This document shows, piece by piece, positions 1 through 8,728 of a DNA stretch of 30,030 nucleotides (its first letter is position 1; every line of letters begins with the position of its first letter). The position numbers and the translations under genes are program-made. The notes under the pieces are model-generated. The model was not told the origin of the DNA. It was given only the letters and a program-made list of their open reading frames with translations, and did no database searches. This DNA comes from Ottowia sp. Lineage in GTDB: Bacteria; Pseudomonadota; Gammaproteobacteria; Burkholderiales; Burkholderiaceae_C. The stretch covers positions 1-30,030 of the forward strand of contig JALOAS010000031.1 in assembly GCA_023228705.1 (NCBI GenBank), written 5' to 3'.

Positions 1-941
1 CGTTTTCGGTGGTGCTGTCGCTGGGACTGGCGCTGGTCAGCCCGGTGACGCTGACCAAGATCGTCAGCACCTGGTTCGTGCGCCAGCGCGGCATGGCGCT
101 GTTCTTCCTGTCCACCGGCGGCATGGCCGGGCTGGCGGTGGTCACGCCGGCGCTGACCTGGGCCGTTGACCTCTGGGGCTGGCGCTGGGCGCTGGGTGGA
201 TACGTGCTGCTGCTCGCGCTCATCGCCGTGCCGGGAACGCTGCTGGTCATGGACGATCAGCCGCCGGACGAGGCCGACGGCAGCGCGGCGCGGACCACGC
301 CGCTGCCGCGGCGCGCAGTGCAGCCGCGCTACGGCCTGTGGTCCGCGCTGGCCAGCCGGCCATTCTGGCTCATCACCATCGGCCTGCTGGCCAACGGCTA
401 CAGCATGACGCTGCTGGGAACGCACGGCATCCCCATGCTGGTGGACCATGGGTTCAGCGCGCAAACCGCGGCGTACGGCATCGGCCTGATTGGCCTGGTG
501 GCCATTGCCGGCACGCTGGTGCTGGGGCGCATGGCCGATCGCTTTCCACGCCGGTACATTCTGGCCGCGATCTACTTCGTGCGCGGCGCGGCGTTTGTCG
601 CGCTCATGCTCGTGGCCACGAGGCAGGGCCTGTACGGCGTGGCCTTTGTCGGCGGGCTGGTGTGGGCCGGCTCCATGGCGGTGTCGTCTGCCATCATGGC
701 CGACATATATGGCGTGCGGCTGATCAGCGTGCTCTATGGCGTTGCCTTCCTGTGCCAGCAGCTGGCCGGCATGCTCGCGGCCTGGCTGGGCGGCTGGGGC
801 TTCGAGGTGTTTGGCACGCACTGGATCTCCTTTGGCGGCTCGGTGGCCATCCTGCTGGTTGGCGGCGCAACGGCGCTCATGCTGCCCGACGCAAGGGCCC
901 AGCTGGCGGCAGCGGCCGCAGCAGCACGGCCGCCGGTGTGA
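1..941 (+). CDS. MFS transporter, C-terminal part (5' end outside window)
   Basis: Major facilitator superfamily permease of the inner membrane; substrate not identifiable. The reading frame is open at base 3 and runs into the window edge, so the N-terminal helices are missing and the GTG at 9 is not the true start. About 310 residues remain. They hold repeated hydrophobic helices, a central polar loop (DDQPPDEADGSAARTTPLPR) joining the two six-helix halves, and a G-x-x-A-D-R-x-x-R-R loop (GRMADRFPRR), the MFS signature between the first helices of the second half. The WFVRQRGMALFF segment resembles the OFA/monocarboxylate-type MFS branch. The protein ends in an Ala-rich tail. The next gene starts 111 bases later on the same strand with its own ribosome site. 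MFS membership is secure; the branch is a guess. Confidence 0.85.
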   Translation, partial: FSVVLSLGLALVSPVTLTKIVSTWFVRQRGMALFFLSTGGMAGLAVVTPALTWAVDLWGWRWALGGYVLLLALIAVPGTLLVMDDQPPDEADGSAARTTPLPRRAVQPRYGLWSALASRPFWLITIGLLANGYSMTLLGTHGIPMLVDHGFSAQTAAYGIGLIGLVAIAGTLVLGRMADRFPRRYILAAIYFVRGAAFVALMLVATRQGLYGVAFVGGLVWAGSMAVSSAIMADIYGVRLISVLYGVAFLCQQLAGMLAAWLGGWGFEVFGTHWISFGGSVAILLVGGATALMLPDARAQLAAAAAAARPPV

Positions 942-1052
942 GAGGATGGCAATCCTCCCGGATTCAGCAGTTCGATGCGCTTGAACGCACAGCGTGTTCA
1001 TCAAAATGGTGTACTTGTGCAAGCATGGCTTTCCCTTTGATCACAAGAAGAC

Positions 1053-2993
1053 ATGAACACAAAGAAACGGCCGACTGCTGAATCCGGAATCAGGATCTTC
1101 CGCTGGTTTGAATCGCTCATCGATCCGCTGCCCGAGCCCAGCGGCGGCATGCCGCCCACCACGGTCTGGGGCTTTTACCTCTTCTACCTGCGGCAAGTCT
1201 GGCCGGTGCTGCTGGCGATGCTGGTGGCCGGGCTCTTTGTCGCCGGCATCGAGGTGGCAATGTTTGCCTTCATCGGCCGCGTTGTCGACATGGCGGCTGA
1301 CGGGCCCGGGCCCGGCTTCCTGCGCCGGCACGGGCTTGAACTTGCGCTGATGGCGCTTGTGGTCGTGGCGGCACGGCCCTTCTTTACGTTCCTGCGTGGG
1401 CTGCTGACCAACCAGGCCATCGTGCCGGCGCTGACCAACCGCATCCGCTGGCAGAACCACCGCTGGGTCATGGGCCAGAGCATGGCGTTCTTCCAGGACG
1501 ACTATGGCGGCCGCATTGCCAACCGCATCATGCAGACTGGCGCCGCGGTGCGCGAATCAACCATGATGGTGACCAGCGCGCTGTGGTACGCCGTCGTTTA
1601 CGTGTTCAGCGCGCTGGCGCTGTTTGCGCAGGCCGACCTCTGGCTGGCGCTGCCGCTGCTGCTGTGGTTTGGCCTGTACGTGGCCATGCTGGCGTACTTC
1701 GTCCCCCGGCTCAAGCACCGCGCCTGGAAGGCGTCGGCTGCCAGCTCCAAGCTCATGGGCCGGGTCGTCGACGGCTACGGCAACGTGCTCACGCTCAAGC
1801 TGTTCGCGCACCAGGCGCACGAGCAGCAGTACGTGGCCGACGCCGTGCTCGAGCAAACGCAAAAGCTCGCGCACATGACGCGAATCACCACCGCGCTGGA
1901 TTCCAGCATCACCGCGCTCAACGGCCTGCTCATCGCCGGCACCACCGGGCTGGCGATGGTGCTCTGGTACCAGGGCAGCGTGACCACGGGCGCAATTGCG
2001 TTTTCCGCCGGGCTGGCGATCCGCATCAGCAACATGTCCGGCTGGATCATGATGGTGGTCAACAGCGTGTTCGAAGCCGTGGGCAAGGTGCAGGACGGCA
2101 TCACGACCATCTCGCAGCCGCGCAAGGTGCAGGACAGGCCGGACGCGGTGCCGCTGCGGGTCGGCACCGGCGCCATTGCCTTCAAGGACGTGCACTTTTC
2201 CTACAGCGCCGGCCACGAGGTGATTCGGGGCCTGACGCTGCGCATTGCGCCGGGCGAGAAAATAGGCCTGGTCGGCCCCTCGGGGGCGGGCAAGTCCACG
2301 CTGACCAAGCTGCTGCTGCGCCTGCACGACCTGGACAGCGGCAGGATCACCATAGACGGCCAGGACATTGCCGCGATCACGCAGGAGAGCCTGCGCGGGC
2401 AGATCAGCGTGGTCACGCAGGACACCTCGCTGCTGCACCGCTCCATCCGCGACAACATCCTCTACGGCCGGCCCGGCGCCAGCGACGCGGACATCCGCGA
2501 AGCCGTGCGCAAGGCCCGTGCCGACGCGTTCATCCCCGAGCTGGTCGACAGCGCCGGGCGCACCGGCTTTGACGCGCTGGTGGGCGAGCGCGGCGTCAAG
2601 CTCAGCGGCGGCCAGCGCCAGCGCATCGCCATTGCGCGCGCGCTGCTCAAGGACGCACCCATCATGCTGCTGGACGAGGCCACCAGCTCGCTGGACTCCG
2701 AGGTGGAAGCGGCGATCCAGGAGAGCCTGGACCTGCTCATGGCGGGCAAGACCGTGATTGCCATTGCGCACCGGCTCTCGACCATCGCCCGCATGGACCG
2801 GCTGGTGGTCATGGACGACGGCCGCATCGTCGAGGTGGGAACGCACGACGAGCTGATTGCCAGCAACGGCCTGTACGCGCGGCTGTGGCAGCGGCAGACC
2901 GGCGGTTTCGTCGGCGCCGATGCGGCGCGCGCGCCGGACACGCTGGACGGCATGGACAGCCGGCCACGGACGCGCCAGGGCCATGCCGCCTGA
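1053..2993 (+). CDS. ABC exporter, fused permease-ATPase (MsbA/LipA-type half transporter)
   Basis: Half-size ABC exporter of 646 residues that should dimerise in the inner membrane and use ATP to export a lipid, drug or peptide. An N-terminal transmembrane region (about residues 38-345) is followed by a complete nucleotide-binding domain: Walker A GPSGAGKST at 408-416, Q-loop around VVTQDTSLLH, signature LSGGQ at 517-521, Walker B MLLDE at 538-542, D-loop SSLD and switch His in AHRLS near 573. All catalytic residues are present. The ATG at 1053 is preceded by AAGAAG, a plausible ribosome site. The unusually long N-terminus before the first helix and the acidic/basic C-terminal tail are not diagnostic. 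A MATE exporter gene follows 24 bases downstream, suggesting a two-gene export operon. Substrate unknown. Confidence 0.93.
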   Translation: MNTKKRPTAESGIRIFRWFESLIDPLPEPSGGMPPTTVWGFYLFYLRQVWPVLLAMLVAGLFVAGIEVAMFAFIGRVVDMAADGPGPGFLRRHGLELALMALVVVAARPFFTFLRGLLTNQAIVPALTNRIRWQNHRWVMGQSMAFFQDDYGGRIANRIMQTGAAVRESTMMVTSALWYAVVYVFSALALFAQADLWLALPLLLWFGLYVAMLAYFVPRLKHRAWKASAASSKLMGRVVDGYGNVLTLKLFAHQAHEQQYVADAVLEQTQKLAHMTRITTALDSSITALNGLLIAGTTGLAMVLWYQGSVTTGAIAFSAGLAIRISNMSGWIMMVVNSVFEAVGKVQDGITTISQPRKVQDRPDAVPLRVGTGAIAFKDVHFSYSAGHEVIRGLTLRIAPGEKIGLVGPSGAGKSTLTKLLLRLHDLDSGRITIDGQDIAAITQESLRGQISVVTQDTSLLHRSIRDNILYGRPGASDADIREAVRKARADAFIPELVDSAGRTGFDALVGERGVKLSGGQRQRIAIARALLKDAPIMLLDEATSSLDSEVEAAIQESLDLLMAGKTVIAIAHRLSTIARMDRLVVMDDGRIVEVGTHDELIASNGLYARLWQRQTGGFVGADAARAPDTLDGMDSRPRTRQGHAA

Positions 2994-3017
2994 GCCGCCA
3001 CGCGCAACCAAAGCCCG

Positions 3018-4364
3018 ATGACGCGCCAGCGGCCGCGATGGCGCCTGCAGCCGCTGGACCGCGAGATCCTGGCGCTGGCGTTGCCCGCGCTGGGCGCGCT
3101 GATTGCCGAACCGCTGTTCCTGCTGGCAGATTCCATCATGGTCGGCCACTTGGGCGGCCCGGCACTGGCCGGGCTGGGGCTTGCGGCCGCAGTCCTGCAG
3201 ACGCTGGCCGGACTGATGATTTTCCTGGCCTACGGCACCACGCCCGCGGTGGCGCGCCGGCTGGGCCAGCAGGACAGGCGCGGCGCCGTCGCGGTGGGCG
3301 TCGACGGGTTGTGGACCGCGCTGGCGCTGGGCTTGCTGCTTGCCGTCGCAGGCGCCCTGGCCACGCCGGCGCTGGTGGCGGCGTTCTCCGCCACACCGGA
3401 GGTGGCCGCGCAGTCGGCCATCTACCTGCGCTGGTCCATGGCCGGCGTCCCGGCCATTCTGCTGGTCTTTGCCGCCAGCGGGCTGCTGCGCGGCCTGCAG
3501 GATACGCGCACGCCGCTGTGGGTGGCCAGCGTGGGGTTTGGCGCCAACATCGCGCTCAACTACCTGCTCATGTACGGGCTGCGGCTGGGCATTGCAGGTG
3601 CTGCCATCGGCTCGGTGCTGGCGCAGTGGGGCATGGTCGCCGCGTACCTGTGGGTCATCGCCCGCCACCGCCGTGCCACGGGCGCGCGCTGGTGGCCGCA
3701 CTGGCGCGGCGTCCGGCTGGGCGCTGCCGACGGCGGCTGGCTGTTCCTGCGCACGCTGACGCTGCGCGCGGCCATGCTGCTGGCCGTTTACGTGGCAACG
3801 CGGCTGGGGCCGGCCGAGCTGGCTGCTTTCCACGTGACCATGACGCTGTTTGCCACCGTGGCGTTTGCGCTGGACGCGCTGGCCATTGCCGCGCAGGCGC
3901 TCATCGGCCACCGATTGGGTGCCGGCCAGCCAGCGCAGGCGCGCGCCATCCTGCGCCGCTGCCTGCGCTGGGGCGTGGGCGCCGGCCTGCTCCTGGGGCT
4001 GGCGCTGCTGGCTGGCAGCGGCGTCATTGGCTACCTGTTCACGCAAGATGCCGCCGTGCGCGCCGTGCTGCCGCCGGCGCTGGCCATCCTGGGGCTGTCG
4101 GTCCCGCTCGGCGCGCTGGTCTGGGTGCTCGACGGCGTGCTCATGGGCGCGGGCGACATGCGCTACCTGGGGCTGGCCGGCGTGGTCAACCTCGCCGCGT
4201 TCCTGCCGCCTGCGCTGGTGGTGCTCTGGGCGGCACCCACGGGCGCCGCCGGCCTGGCCTGGCTCATGCTTGCCTTTGTTGCCGGGTTCCTGGGCGCGCG
4301 GCTGGCCACGCTGGGCTGGCGCATCCGGGGCAGTGCCTGGACGGTAACCGGCGCCACGCGCTGA
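3018..4364 (+). CDS. MATE family efflux transporter (DinF-like)
   Basis: Multidrug and toxin extrusion family antiporter of 448 residues, the usual size for this family, located in the inner membrane and driven by Na+ or H+. The start LDREILALALPALGALIAEPLF and the following ADSIMVGHLGGPALAGL match the first two helices of DinF-type MATE proteins. The same pattern recurs in the second half (FHVTMTLFATVAFALDALAIAAQALIGHRLG), as expected for the two six-helix bundles. ATG at 3018 lies 24 bases after the stop of the ABC exporter; there is no clear Shine-Dalgarno, so coupling to the upstream gene is likely. It ends convergently with the universal stress protein gene, 186 bases away. No substrate can be inferred. 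Confidence 0.92.
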   Translation: MTRQRPRWRLQPLDREILALALPALGALIAEPLFLLADSIMVGHLGGPALAGLGLAAAVLQTLAGLMIFLAYGTTPAVARRLGQQDRRGAVAVGVDGLWTALALGLLLAVAGALATPALVAAFSATPEVAAQSAIYLRWSMAGVPAILLVFAASGLLRGLQDTRTPLWVASVGFGANIALNYLLMYGLRLGIAGAAIGSVLAQWGMVAAYLWVIARHRRATGARWWPHWRGVRLGAADGGWLFLRTLTLRAAMLLAVYVATRLGPAELAAFHVTMTLFATVAFALDALAIAAQALIGHRLGAGQPAQARAILRRCLRWGVGAGLLLGLALLAGSGVIGYLFTQDAAVRAVLPPALAILGLSVPLGALVWVLDGVLMGAGDMRYLGLAGVVNLAAFLPPALVVLWAAPTGAAGLAWLMLAFVAGFLGARLATLGWRIRGSAWTVTGATR

Positions 4365-4550
4365 GGCGCGGCCGCGGTAGCCGTGCCACCGGCCACACCC
4401 CGGGCGGGCTCGCTCAAGCATCTGGAAATCCGTCGCGCACCTGCTCCCCGACGCGGCGGAGCCCGGCCGCCACGAGAGCCGATACCGGCCCGCGAGCAAC
4501 CAATCCTATCGGTGGACGCACGCCGCAGCGGAGCGCGCCCCCGCACACGC

Positions 4551-5435
4551 TCAAGACTGCGGGCGCACCACCATCAACGGGCAGGGAGACTTGTGCAGCA
4601 ACGCCCGCGAGGTGGAGCCGAGGACGGTGGACATGAAACCGCCCCGGCCATGCGACCCCACGACCAGCAGCTGCGCCGTCTGCGCCGCGTCGGCCAGCGC
4701 GTCAGCCGGTGCGCCCTGACTGACGATCTGCTGCAGCGCTATGTCCGGGTAGCGCCGGCTCAGCCCACGCAGGAACTTCTGCAACATGGCCTGCTGCTCG
4801 GCCTGCAGCTTCTCGGCGTGCTTGCTCAGTGCGTGCAGCGCAGCGGGCGACGCGTAGATGTTGCGGTCCAGCCAGCTGGCCACCGCGTGCACGGCCACGC
4901 CGCGCGCGTCCGCTTCCAGGAAGGCCGCTTCGGCCGCCTGGCGGCTGTTGTCCGAGCCGTCTATCCCCACGACCACCGGCGCGTCCGGAGCAATGGCGTC
5001 CAGCGGCATGTCCTCGCGCACGATGACGACCGGGCAGGTAGCATGCCCCAGCACGGCTGCGGAAACCGACCCCATCAGCGCGCCGCCGAGCAGCCCCAGG
5101 CCACGGGCGCCCATGACGATGATGGCGGCATCGCGGCTCATGGCAATCAGCCCCTCGGCCGGACGGCCCTCGTGCGCCGCATGCTCGATCGGCTGCTCGG
5201 GCGCGATCTCGGCCGCCAGCTTGCGCGCTGCTTCGGCGTTGTCGCTTGCTTCACCGCGCAGCGCGATCCTGACCGCCTCGTCGTGCGCAGCCGGGACCAT
5301 CGGCAAAAGGTCCCAGAATGCGGCGATGTGCAGGGTCTTGCGGCGCTGCGCCGCCGCTGCTGCAGCCCAGCGCACGGCGGTCTGGCTCGCGGGCGAACCG
5401 TCGACGGCAACGACGATGGCATTTTTTGTACTCAT
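4551..5435 (-). CDS. Universal stress protein, two tandem Usp domains
   Basis: Cytoplasmic tandem-domain universal stress protein of 294 residues, a nucleotide-binding stress factor of undefined partner. Each half begins with a beta strand plus V-D-G-S motif (VVAVDGSPAS; VVVGIDGSDNS) and ends with the ATP-binding G-2x-G-9x-G-S/T motif: GARGLGLLGGALMGSVS in the first half and GSHGRGGFMSTVLGSTS in the second. Both motifs look intact, so ATP binding by both domains is plausible. ATG at 5435 is chosen over an in-frame upstream extension because GGAGG sits seven to eight bases before it and family similarity begins there (MSTKNAIVVAVDG). It is a single-gene unit: the MATE gene converges on it downstream and a 551-base gene-free stretch lies upstream. 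Confidence 0.92.
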   Translation of the reverse strand: MSTKNAIVVAVDGSPASQTAVRWAAAAAAQRRKTLHIAAFWDLLPMVPAAHDEAVRIALRGEASDNAEAARKLAAEIAPEQPIEHAAHEGRPAEGLIAMSRDAAIIVMGARGLGLLGGALMGSVSAAVLGHATCPVVIVREDMPLDAIAPDAPVVVGIDGSDNSRQAAEAAFLEADARGVAVHAVASWLDRNIYASPAALHALSKHAEKLQAEQQAMLQKFLRGLSRRYPDIALQQIVSQGAPADALADAAQTAQLLVVGSHGRGGFMSTVLGSTSRALLHKSPCPLMVVRPQS

Positions 5436-5716
5436 CACTTTCCTCCACAATGGCTTGCAGATCCATGTGACGGACCCGCGGTGGGTAGAACCGGGCCAAC
5501 GTTGCCGCAGCCACAGCCGCCCGAGCCGGACTGCGCCCGCACGCCGCGGGTGGATTCGCCGCTTGCTAGAAGATGCGCCTGGCCGCTGCCGGCCCGCCAT
5601 ACACACGATACCTCATTGCGCAAGCCCATTGACGACGATGCGCAGCCAAGGATACATTTTCGGGGAGTCGCGGTCCGGTGCGCGGCGTGCAGCCGGGACC
5701 TGCGCCCGGCGGCGCA

Positions 5717-5756
5717 CCTTCTTTGCTTGACGCCAGGAAAAGGACGCAAAAGAAGG
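5717..5756. repeat. Inverted repeat with 8-bp perfect arms
   Basis: Arms CCTTCTTT at 5717-5724 and AAAGAAGG at 5749-5756 are exact complements. They extend imperfectly outwards (GGCGCA against GCGTCC) and inwards (GC/GC), giving a 40-base imperfect palindrome. It looks like a palindromic dispersed repeat or an RNA hairpin. No T-run follows on either strand, so it is not a standard terminator. Confidence 0.6.
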
Positions 5757-5774
5757 CGTCCCCGTTGCCCGTGT

Positions 5775-5796
5775 CCCCAATGCTCGCGCATTGGGG
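5775..5796. repeat. Perfect 8-bp hairpin, CCCCAATG/CATTGGGG
   Basis: Arms 5775-5782 and 5789-5796 are exact complements separated by CTCGCG. The hairpin sits 18 bases after the previous inverted repeat and may belong to the same dispersed element. No T-run follows. Confidence 0.6.
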
Positions 5797-5986
5797 CAGC
5801 CTGCGATGCTCGGTCCTGCGCTTCTCAGGACGGGCACAGGGGCAGAAGCTGTTACGGGGCCATTGCTGCGGTCGGGGTCAGTGTGCTCGAAGAAACAGCG
5901 GTGTGGCGGCCTGTTGCGCCTGTAGGAAGCCAGCCCTCTGGCCGATTGGGAGCTTGCGCCGGGCGCGCACGCAGCCAGGCCCTGAA

Positions 5987-6583
5987 CTAGGGGTTGCGCT
6001 GCTTGGCCCAGCGGGAGCGGGTGGCCTCGGCAAGCGACAGGCCGCGCTGTCCCGGCGTGACGCGGATGGACATTCCCGCGCGCAGGCTGCCGACCTGGTC
6101 AACGGCCATGTAGAAGCCGGTCTTGCCCTGCCTGGCCATGGTCCGCGCGGCCGTGGCAAAGCCCATGACCGCGCACAGCTTGTAGCAGGGCTCGCGCGGC
6201 CAGGTCACGCGCAGCACGCAGTTGCTGCCGTCAAAGTGCAGCGTGTCGCCTATCCACAGATCCCCTTCAAGCAGGCCGGACAGCAGCAGGTTCTCGCCGA
6301 TGAAGCCCGGCGCCAGCGGCGCGTCAAAGGGCGCCACGCCGTGCTCGCGCCGCTGTTGCACCCAAAATGGCAGGTGCTCCTGCGGGTACGCGTACACTGC
6401 CTTGCGCAGGCCGCCGTGCGCCTCCAGGTCGGCCTGCTCGTCGCCCTCCAGGCCCAGCGGGCGTACCGCCACCGGGCCATCGACCGGCGTCTTGGCGATG
6501 CCGCTGAGCACGCTGCGCCCGCCCAGCGTCCGGAGTGGTGCTGCCGGGCCGGTGCTGATGCTGACGATGCGGGGCTGCGGCAC
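5987..6583 (-). CDS. MOSC domain protein (YiiM-like)
   Basis: MOSC-domain protein of 198 residues, related to the C-terminal domain of Moco sulfurase and to YiiM, which is involved in reduction of N-hydroxylated compounds with the molybdenum cofactor. Visible family features are the GLEGDEQADLEAHGG segment (G-D-x-Q-x-D-x-x-x-H-G-G pattern), KAVYAYPQEHLPFW, NLLLSG, and the Cys-bearing motif PREPCYKLC near residue 135-140, the expected Mo-ligand or persulfide Cys. The chosen start is GTG at 6583, only four bases after the stop of the aminopeptidase gene; there is no better in-frame ATG. It is the last gene of the minus-strand run. A moaC gene elsewhere in the window shows molybdopterin synthesis is encoded. 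Substrate unknown. Confidence 0.88.
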   Translation of the reverse strand: MPQPRIVSISTGPAAPLRTLGGRSVLSGIAKTPVDGPVAVRPLGLEGDEQADLEAHGGLRKAVYAYPQEHLPFWVQQRREHGVAPFDAPLAPGFIGENLLLSGLLEGDLWIGDTLHFDGSNCVLRVTWPREPCYKLCAVMGFATAARTMARQGKTGFYMAVDQVGSLRAGMSIRVTPGQRGLSLAEATRSRWAKQRNP

Positions 6584-6587
6584 CTGC

Positions 6588-7982
6588 TCAAGCGCGCATC
6601 AGCGCTTCGATCTCGTCCGGCGCCACGGGCACGTCGCGCGTCAGCAGCTCGCAGCCGTCTGGCGTCACCACGGCGTCGTCCTCGATGCGGATGCCGATGT
6701 TCCAGAATTCTTCTGGAACGCCCTCGGTGGGGCGCACGTAGATTCCCGGCTCTATCGTCAGCACCATGCCCGGCTGCAGGATGCGGCTGGGGCGTTTTTG
6801 CACCTGCTTTCCGGACAAGGGGTCGCGCTGCTCGGTGATCTGATCGCGCTCGGACGGCTCCACGTAGCTGCCGCAGTCGTGCACGTCCATGCCCATCCAG
6901 TGGCTGGTGCGGTGCATGTAAAAGCGTGCGTAGGCGCGCTGCGCCACGGCCTCATCCACGCTGCCAACGCGGTTGCTGTCCAGCAGGCCCAGATCCAGCA
7001 TGCCTTGCGTGAGCACGCGCACGGCCGCATCATGCGGGTCGTCAAAGCGGGCACCGGCGCGGGTGGCGGCTACGGCCTGCTTTTGCGCTTCCAGCACCAG
7101 CTCGTAAAGCGTGCGCTGCGCGTCCGTAAAGCGGCCGCCGGCCGGAAACGTGCGCGTGATGTCGCTGGCGTAGCCATCCAGCTCGCAGGCGGCGTCTATG
7201 AGGACCAGCTCGCCGTCACGCAGCAGCGCATCGCCGGCCGGATAGTGCAGCACGCAGGCGTTGGCGCCAGCTGCGACGATGCTGGTGTACGCGGGGAACT
7301 GCGCGCCGCTTTGCCGGAACTCATGCAGCAGCTCGGCTTCCAGGTGGTATTCACGTGCGGTCTCGCCGGCGCGCAGCATGCGGGCGCTGCGCTGCATGGC
7401 GCGCACATGCGCCCGCGCGCTGATGCGGCCCGCGCGCCGCATGATCGCCAGCTCGTGCGCATCCTTCACCAGCCGCATCTCGTCCAACAGCGCGCACAGG
7501 TCGCGCTGCGCGTCGGGCGCCAGCACGCCGCTGCGTGCCTGCGCCCGCACCGCCTGCAGCCAGTCCTCGACCTGCAGTTGCAGGCCGTCGTGGGTGGCAA
7601 ACGGAAACCAGACCGCGGCGCGGTTGGCCAAGAGCTGCGGCAGCAGCCCGTCCAGCTCATCCACCGCATGTGCTGCGTCCACGCCCAGCGCGTCCGGTGC
7701 GGCGTCGGGGCCGAGGCGGTAGCCGGTCCAGGTCTCCAGGTCCGGGTCCCGCGGCTGACAAAACAGCGTGCTGCGGCCGCTGCCGTCCAGCAGCAGCCAG
7801 GCGTCGGGCTCGGTGAATCCGGTGAGGTAGTAGAAATAACTGTCGGGCCGGTACGGAAAGTCGCTGTCGCGGTTGCGCTGCTGCTGCGGCGCGGTGGGAA
7901 CGATGGCCAGCGCATCGGCGCCCAGCTGCGCGGCCAGCCGCGCGCGGCGTGCGGCGTAGGGCAAATTCGGGGCTCTTTGCAT
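6588..7982 (-). CDS. pepP: Xaa-Pro aminopeptidase (aminopeptidase P)
   Basis: Metallo-aminopeptidase of family M24B that removes N-terminal residues preceding proline; cytoplasmic, dinuclear Mn. Predicted 464 residues. The N-terminal aminopeptidase P domain has SDFPYRPDSYFYYLTGFTEP, and the pita-bread catalytic domain follows. All five metal-ligand motifs are visible: IDAACE (Asp), YASDITRTFP (Asp), MHRTSHWMGMDVHD (His), IEPGIY (Glu) and IRIEDD (Glu). ATG at 7982 is preferred over a TTG seven codons upstream: it lies two bases after the stop of the preceding nucleotidyltransferase gene, while the TTG would overlap that gene. The MOSC gene starts four bases downstream. It is embedded in a tightly packed minus-strand operon. 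Confidence 0.94.
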   Translation of the reverse strand: MQRAPNLPYAARRARLAAQLGADALAIVPTAPQQQRNRDSDFPYRPDSYFYYLTGFTEPDAWLLLDGSGRSTLFCQPRDPDLETWTGYRLGPDAAPDALGVDAAHAVDELDGLLPQLLANRAAVWFPFATHDGLQLQVEDWLQAVRAQARSGVLAPDAQRDLCALLDEMRLVKDAHELAIMRRAGRISARAHVRAMQRSARMLRAGETAREYHLEAELLHEFRQSGAQFPAYTSIVAAGANACVLHYPAGDALLRDGELVLIDAACELDGYASDITRTFPAGGRFTDAQRTLYELVLEAQKQAVAATRAGARFDDPHDAAVRVLTQGMLDLGLLDSNRVGSVDEAVAQRAYARFYMHRTSHWMGMDVHDCGSYVEPSERDQITEQRDPLSGKQVQKRPSRILQPGMVLTIEPGIYVRPTEGVPEEFWNIGIRIEDDAVVTPDGCELLTRDVPVAPDEIEALMRA

Positions 7983-7984
7983 TT

Positions 7985-8728
7985 TCAGATGGTACTGCGG
8001 CAACTTTGGTTGAGCGCCGCCAGGCGCTCGGGCGTGCCTGCGTCGGCCCAGAAGCCCGGGTACGGCTCGCCGCTGACCTGCCCTGCAGCCATGGCCTTGC
8101 GCAGCAGCGGCGCCAGCGGCGCGGACGTCCCGGCGCGGTTGCCGGCCGGGATGTCCGACCAGGGCAGCTCGAACAGCGCGCGCCGGTACAGCCCGATGGC
8201 GGCAAACGTGAGCGGCTGCGCGCCCGGCTGGGGCTGCGCGTGCACCCAGCTGTCGGGTGCCAGCCAGAAATCACCGTCCGGATGCTGCGGCGGGTTGGGG
8301 ACCAGCCACAGGTGCGCCAACTTGCTGCTGGCGATGAACGCCTGCACCGCAGCCGGCGCAAATTCAAAATCAGGCGCAAAGATGTCGCCGGCGACGGCCC
8401 AGAACACGTCGCCGGCGTGCGGGGCCAGCCGCGGCAGCGCGCGGGCGATGCCACCGGCCGTCTCCAGCGCGTGGCCAAAATCGGCGCCCTCGTCGGAGAA
8501 GTGCACCGTGGGCTGCTGCACGCTGGCCAGATGCGCGTGGATCTGATCGCCCAGCCACGCGGTATTGACGACCAGCTCGCGCACACCGGCGCGCGCCAGC
8601 GCCGCGATCCACCAGTCGAGCAGGGGCTTGCCGCGCACGGGCAACAGCGGCTTGGGGCAGGTGTCGGTCAGCGGGCGCATGCGCTGGCCGCGGCCGGCCG
8701 CCAGGATGAGCGCACGCGTGGCGCTCAC
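7985..8728 (-). CDS. murU: Nucleotidyltransferase, probable MurNAc-1-phosphate uridylyltransferase
   Basis: Sugar-phosphate nucleotidyltransferase of 247 residues. In the MurU family it makes UDP-MurNAc from MurNAc-1-phosphate in peptidoglycan recycling. The N-terminus has the GT-A signature LILAAGRGQRMRPLTDTCPKPLLPVRGKPLL, where the G-x-G-x-R-M and PKPL motifs bind nucleotide and phosphate. NTAWLGDQIHAHL, VAGDIF (metal Asp) and WADAGTPERLAAL are typical of MurU rather than RmlA or GlmU. The GTG start at 8728 is chosen because family similarity begins there and it overlaps the thioesterase stop as GTGA, a classic coupling arrangement. A longer in-frame extension to 8986 would lie wholly inside the thioesterase gene. 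The usual partner kinase amgK is not in this window. Assignment to MurU is by motif memory only. Confidence 0.82.
   Translation of the reverse strand: MSATRALILAAGRGQRMRPLTDTCPKPLLPVRGKPLLDWWIAALARAGVRELVVNTAWLGDQIHAHLASVQQPTVHFSDEGADFGHALETAGGIARALPRLAPHAGDVFWAVAGDIFAPDFEFAPAAVQAFIASSKLAHLWLVPNPPQHPDGDFWLAPDSWVHAQPQPGAQPLTFAAIGLYRRALFELPWSDIPAGNRAGTSAPLAPLLRKAMAAGQVSGEPYPGFWADAGTPERLAALNQSCRSTI

Larger units (their letters stand above)
5436..5986. other. 551-base gene-free region with inverted repeats
   Basis: No convincing gene lies between the universal stress protein and the MOSC gene. The side next to 5435 should hold the stress gene promoter. The region contains a + strand promoter-like pair (TTGACG at 5629-5634, then GATACATT at 5651-5658). 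It also has an inverted repeat CCTTCTTT (5717-5724) / AAAGAAGG (5749-5756), and a perfect hairpin CCCCAATG (5775-5782) / CATTGGGG (5789-5796) with a six-base loop. The order of these elements, GGCGCAC-CTTCTTTGC then GCAAAAGAAGG-CG then a GC hairpin, resembles dispersed intergenic repeats I recall from other Burkholderiales, but I cannot verify that here. Open frames crossing it have poor coding character. Confidence 0.6.

Noticed and set aside
1557..4499. Minus-strand open frame of 980 codons across the ABC and MATE genes
   Set aside because: Low-complexity Arg/Gln/Gly/Ala/His product spanning two well-supported genes on the other strand; a shadow of their codon bias.
5678..5986. Protein-coding frames through the 551-base gap
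   Set aside because: No motifs, no ribosome sites, and the sequence is dominated by inverted repeats.
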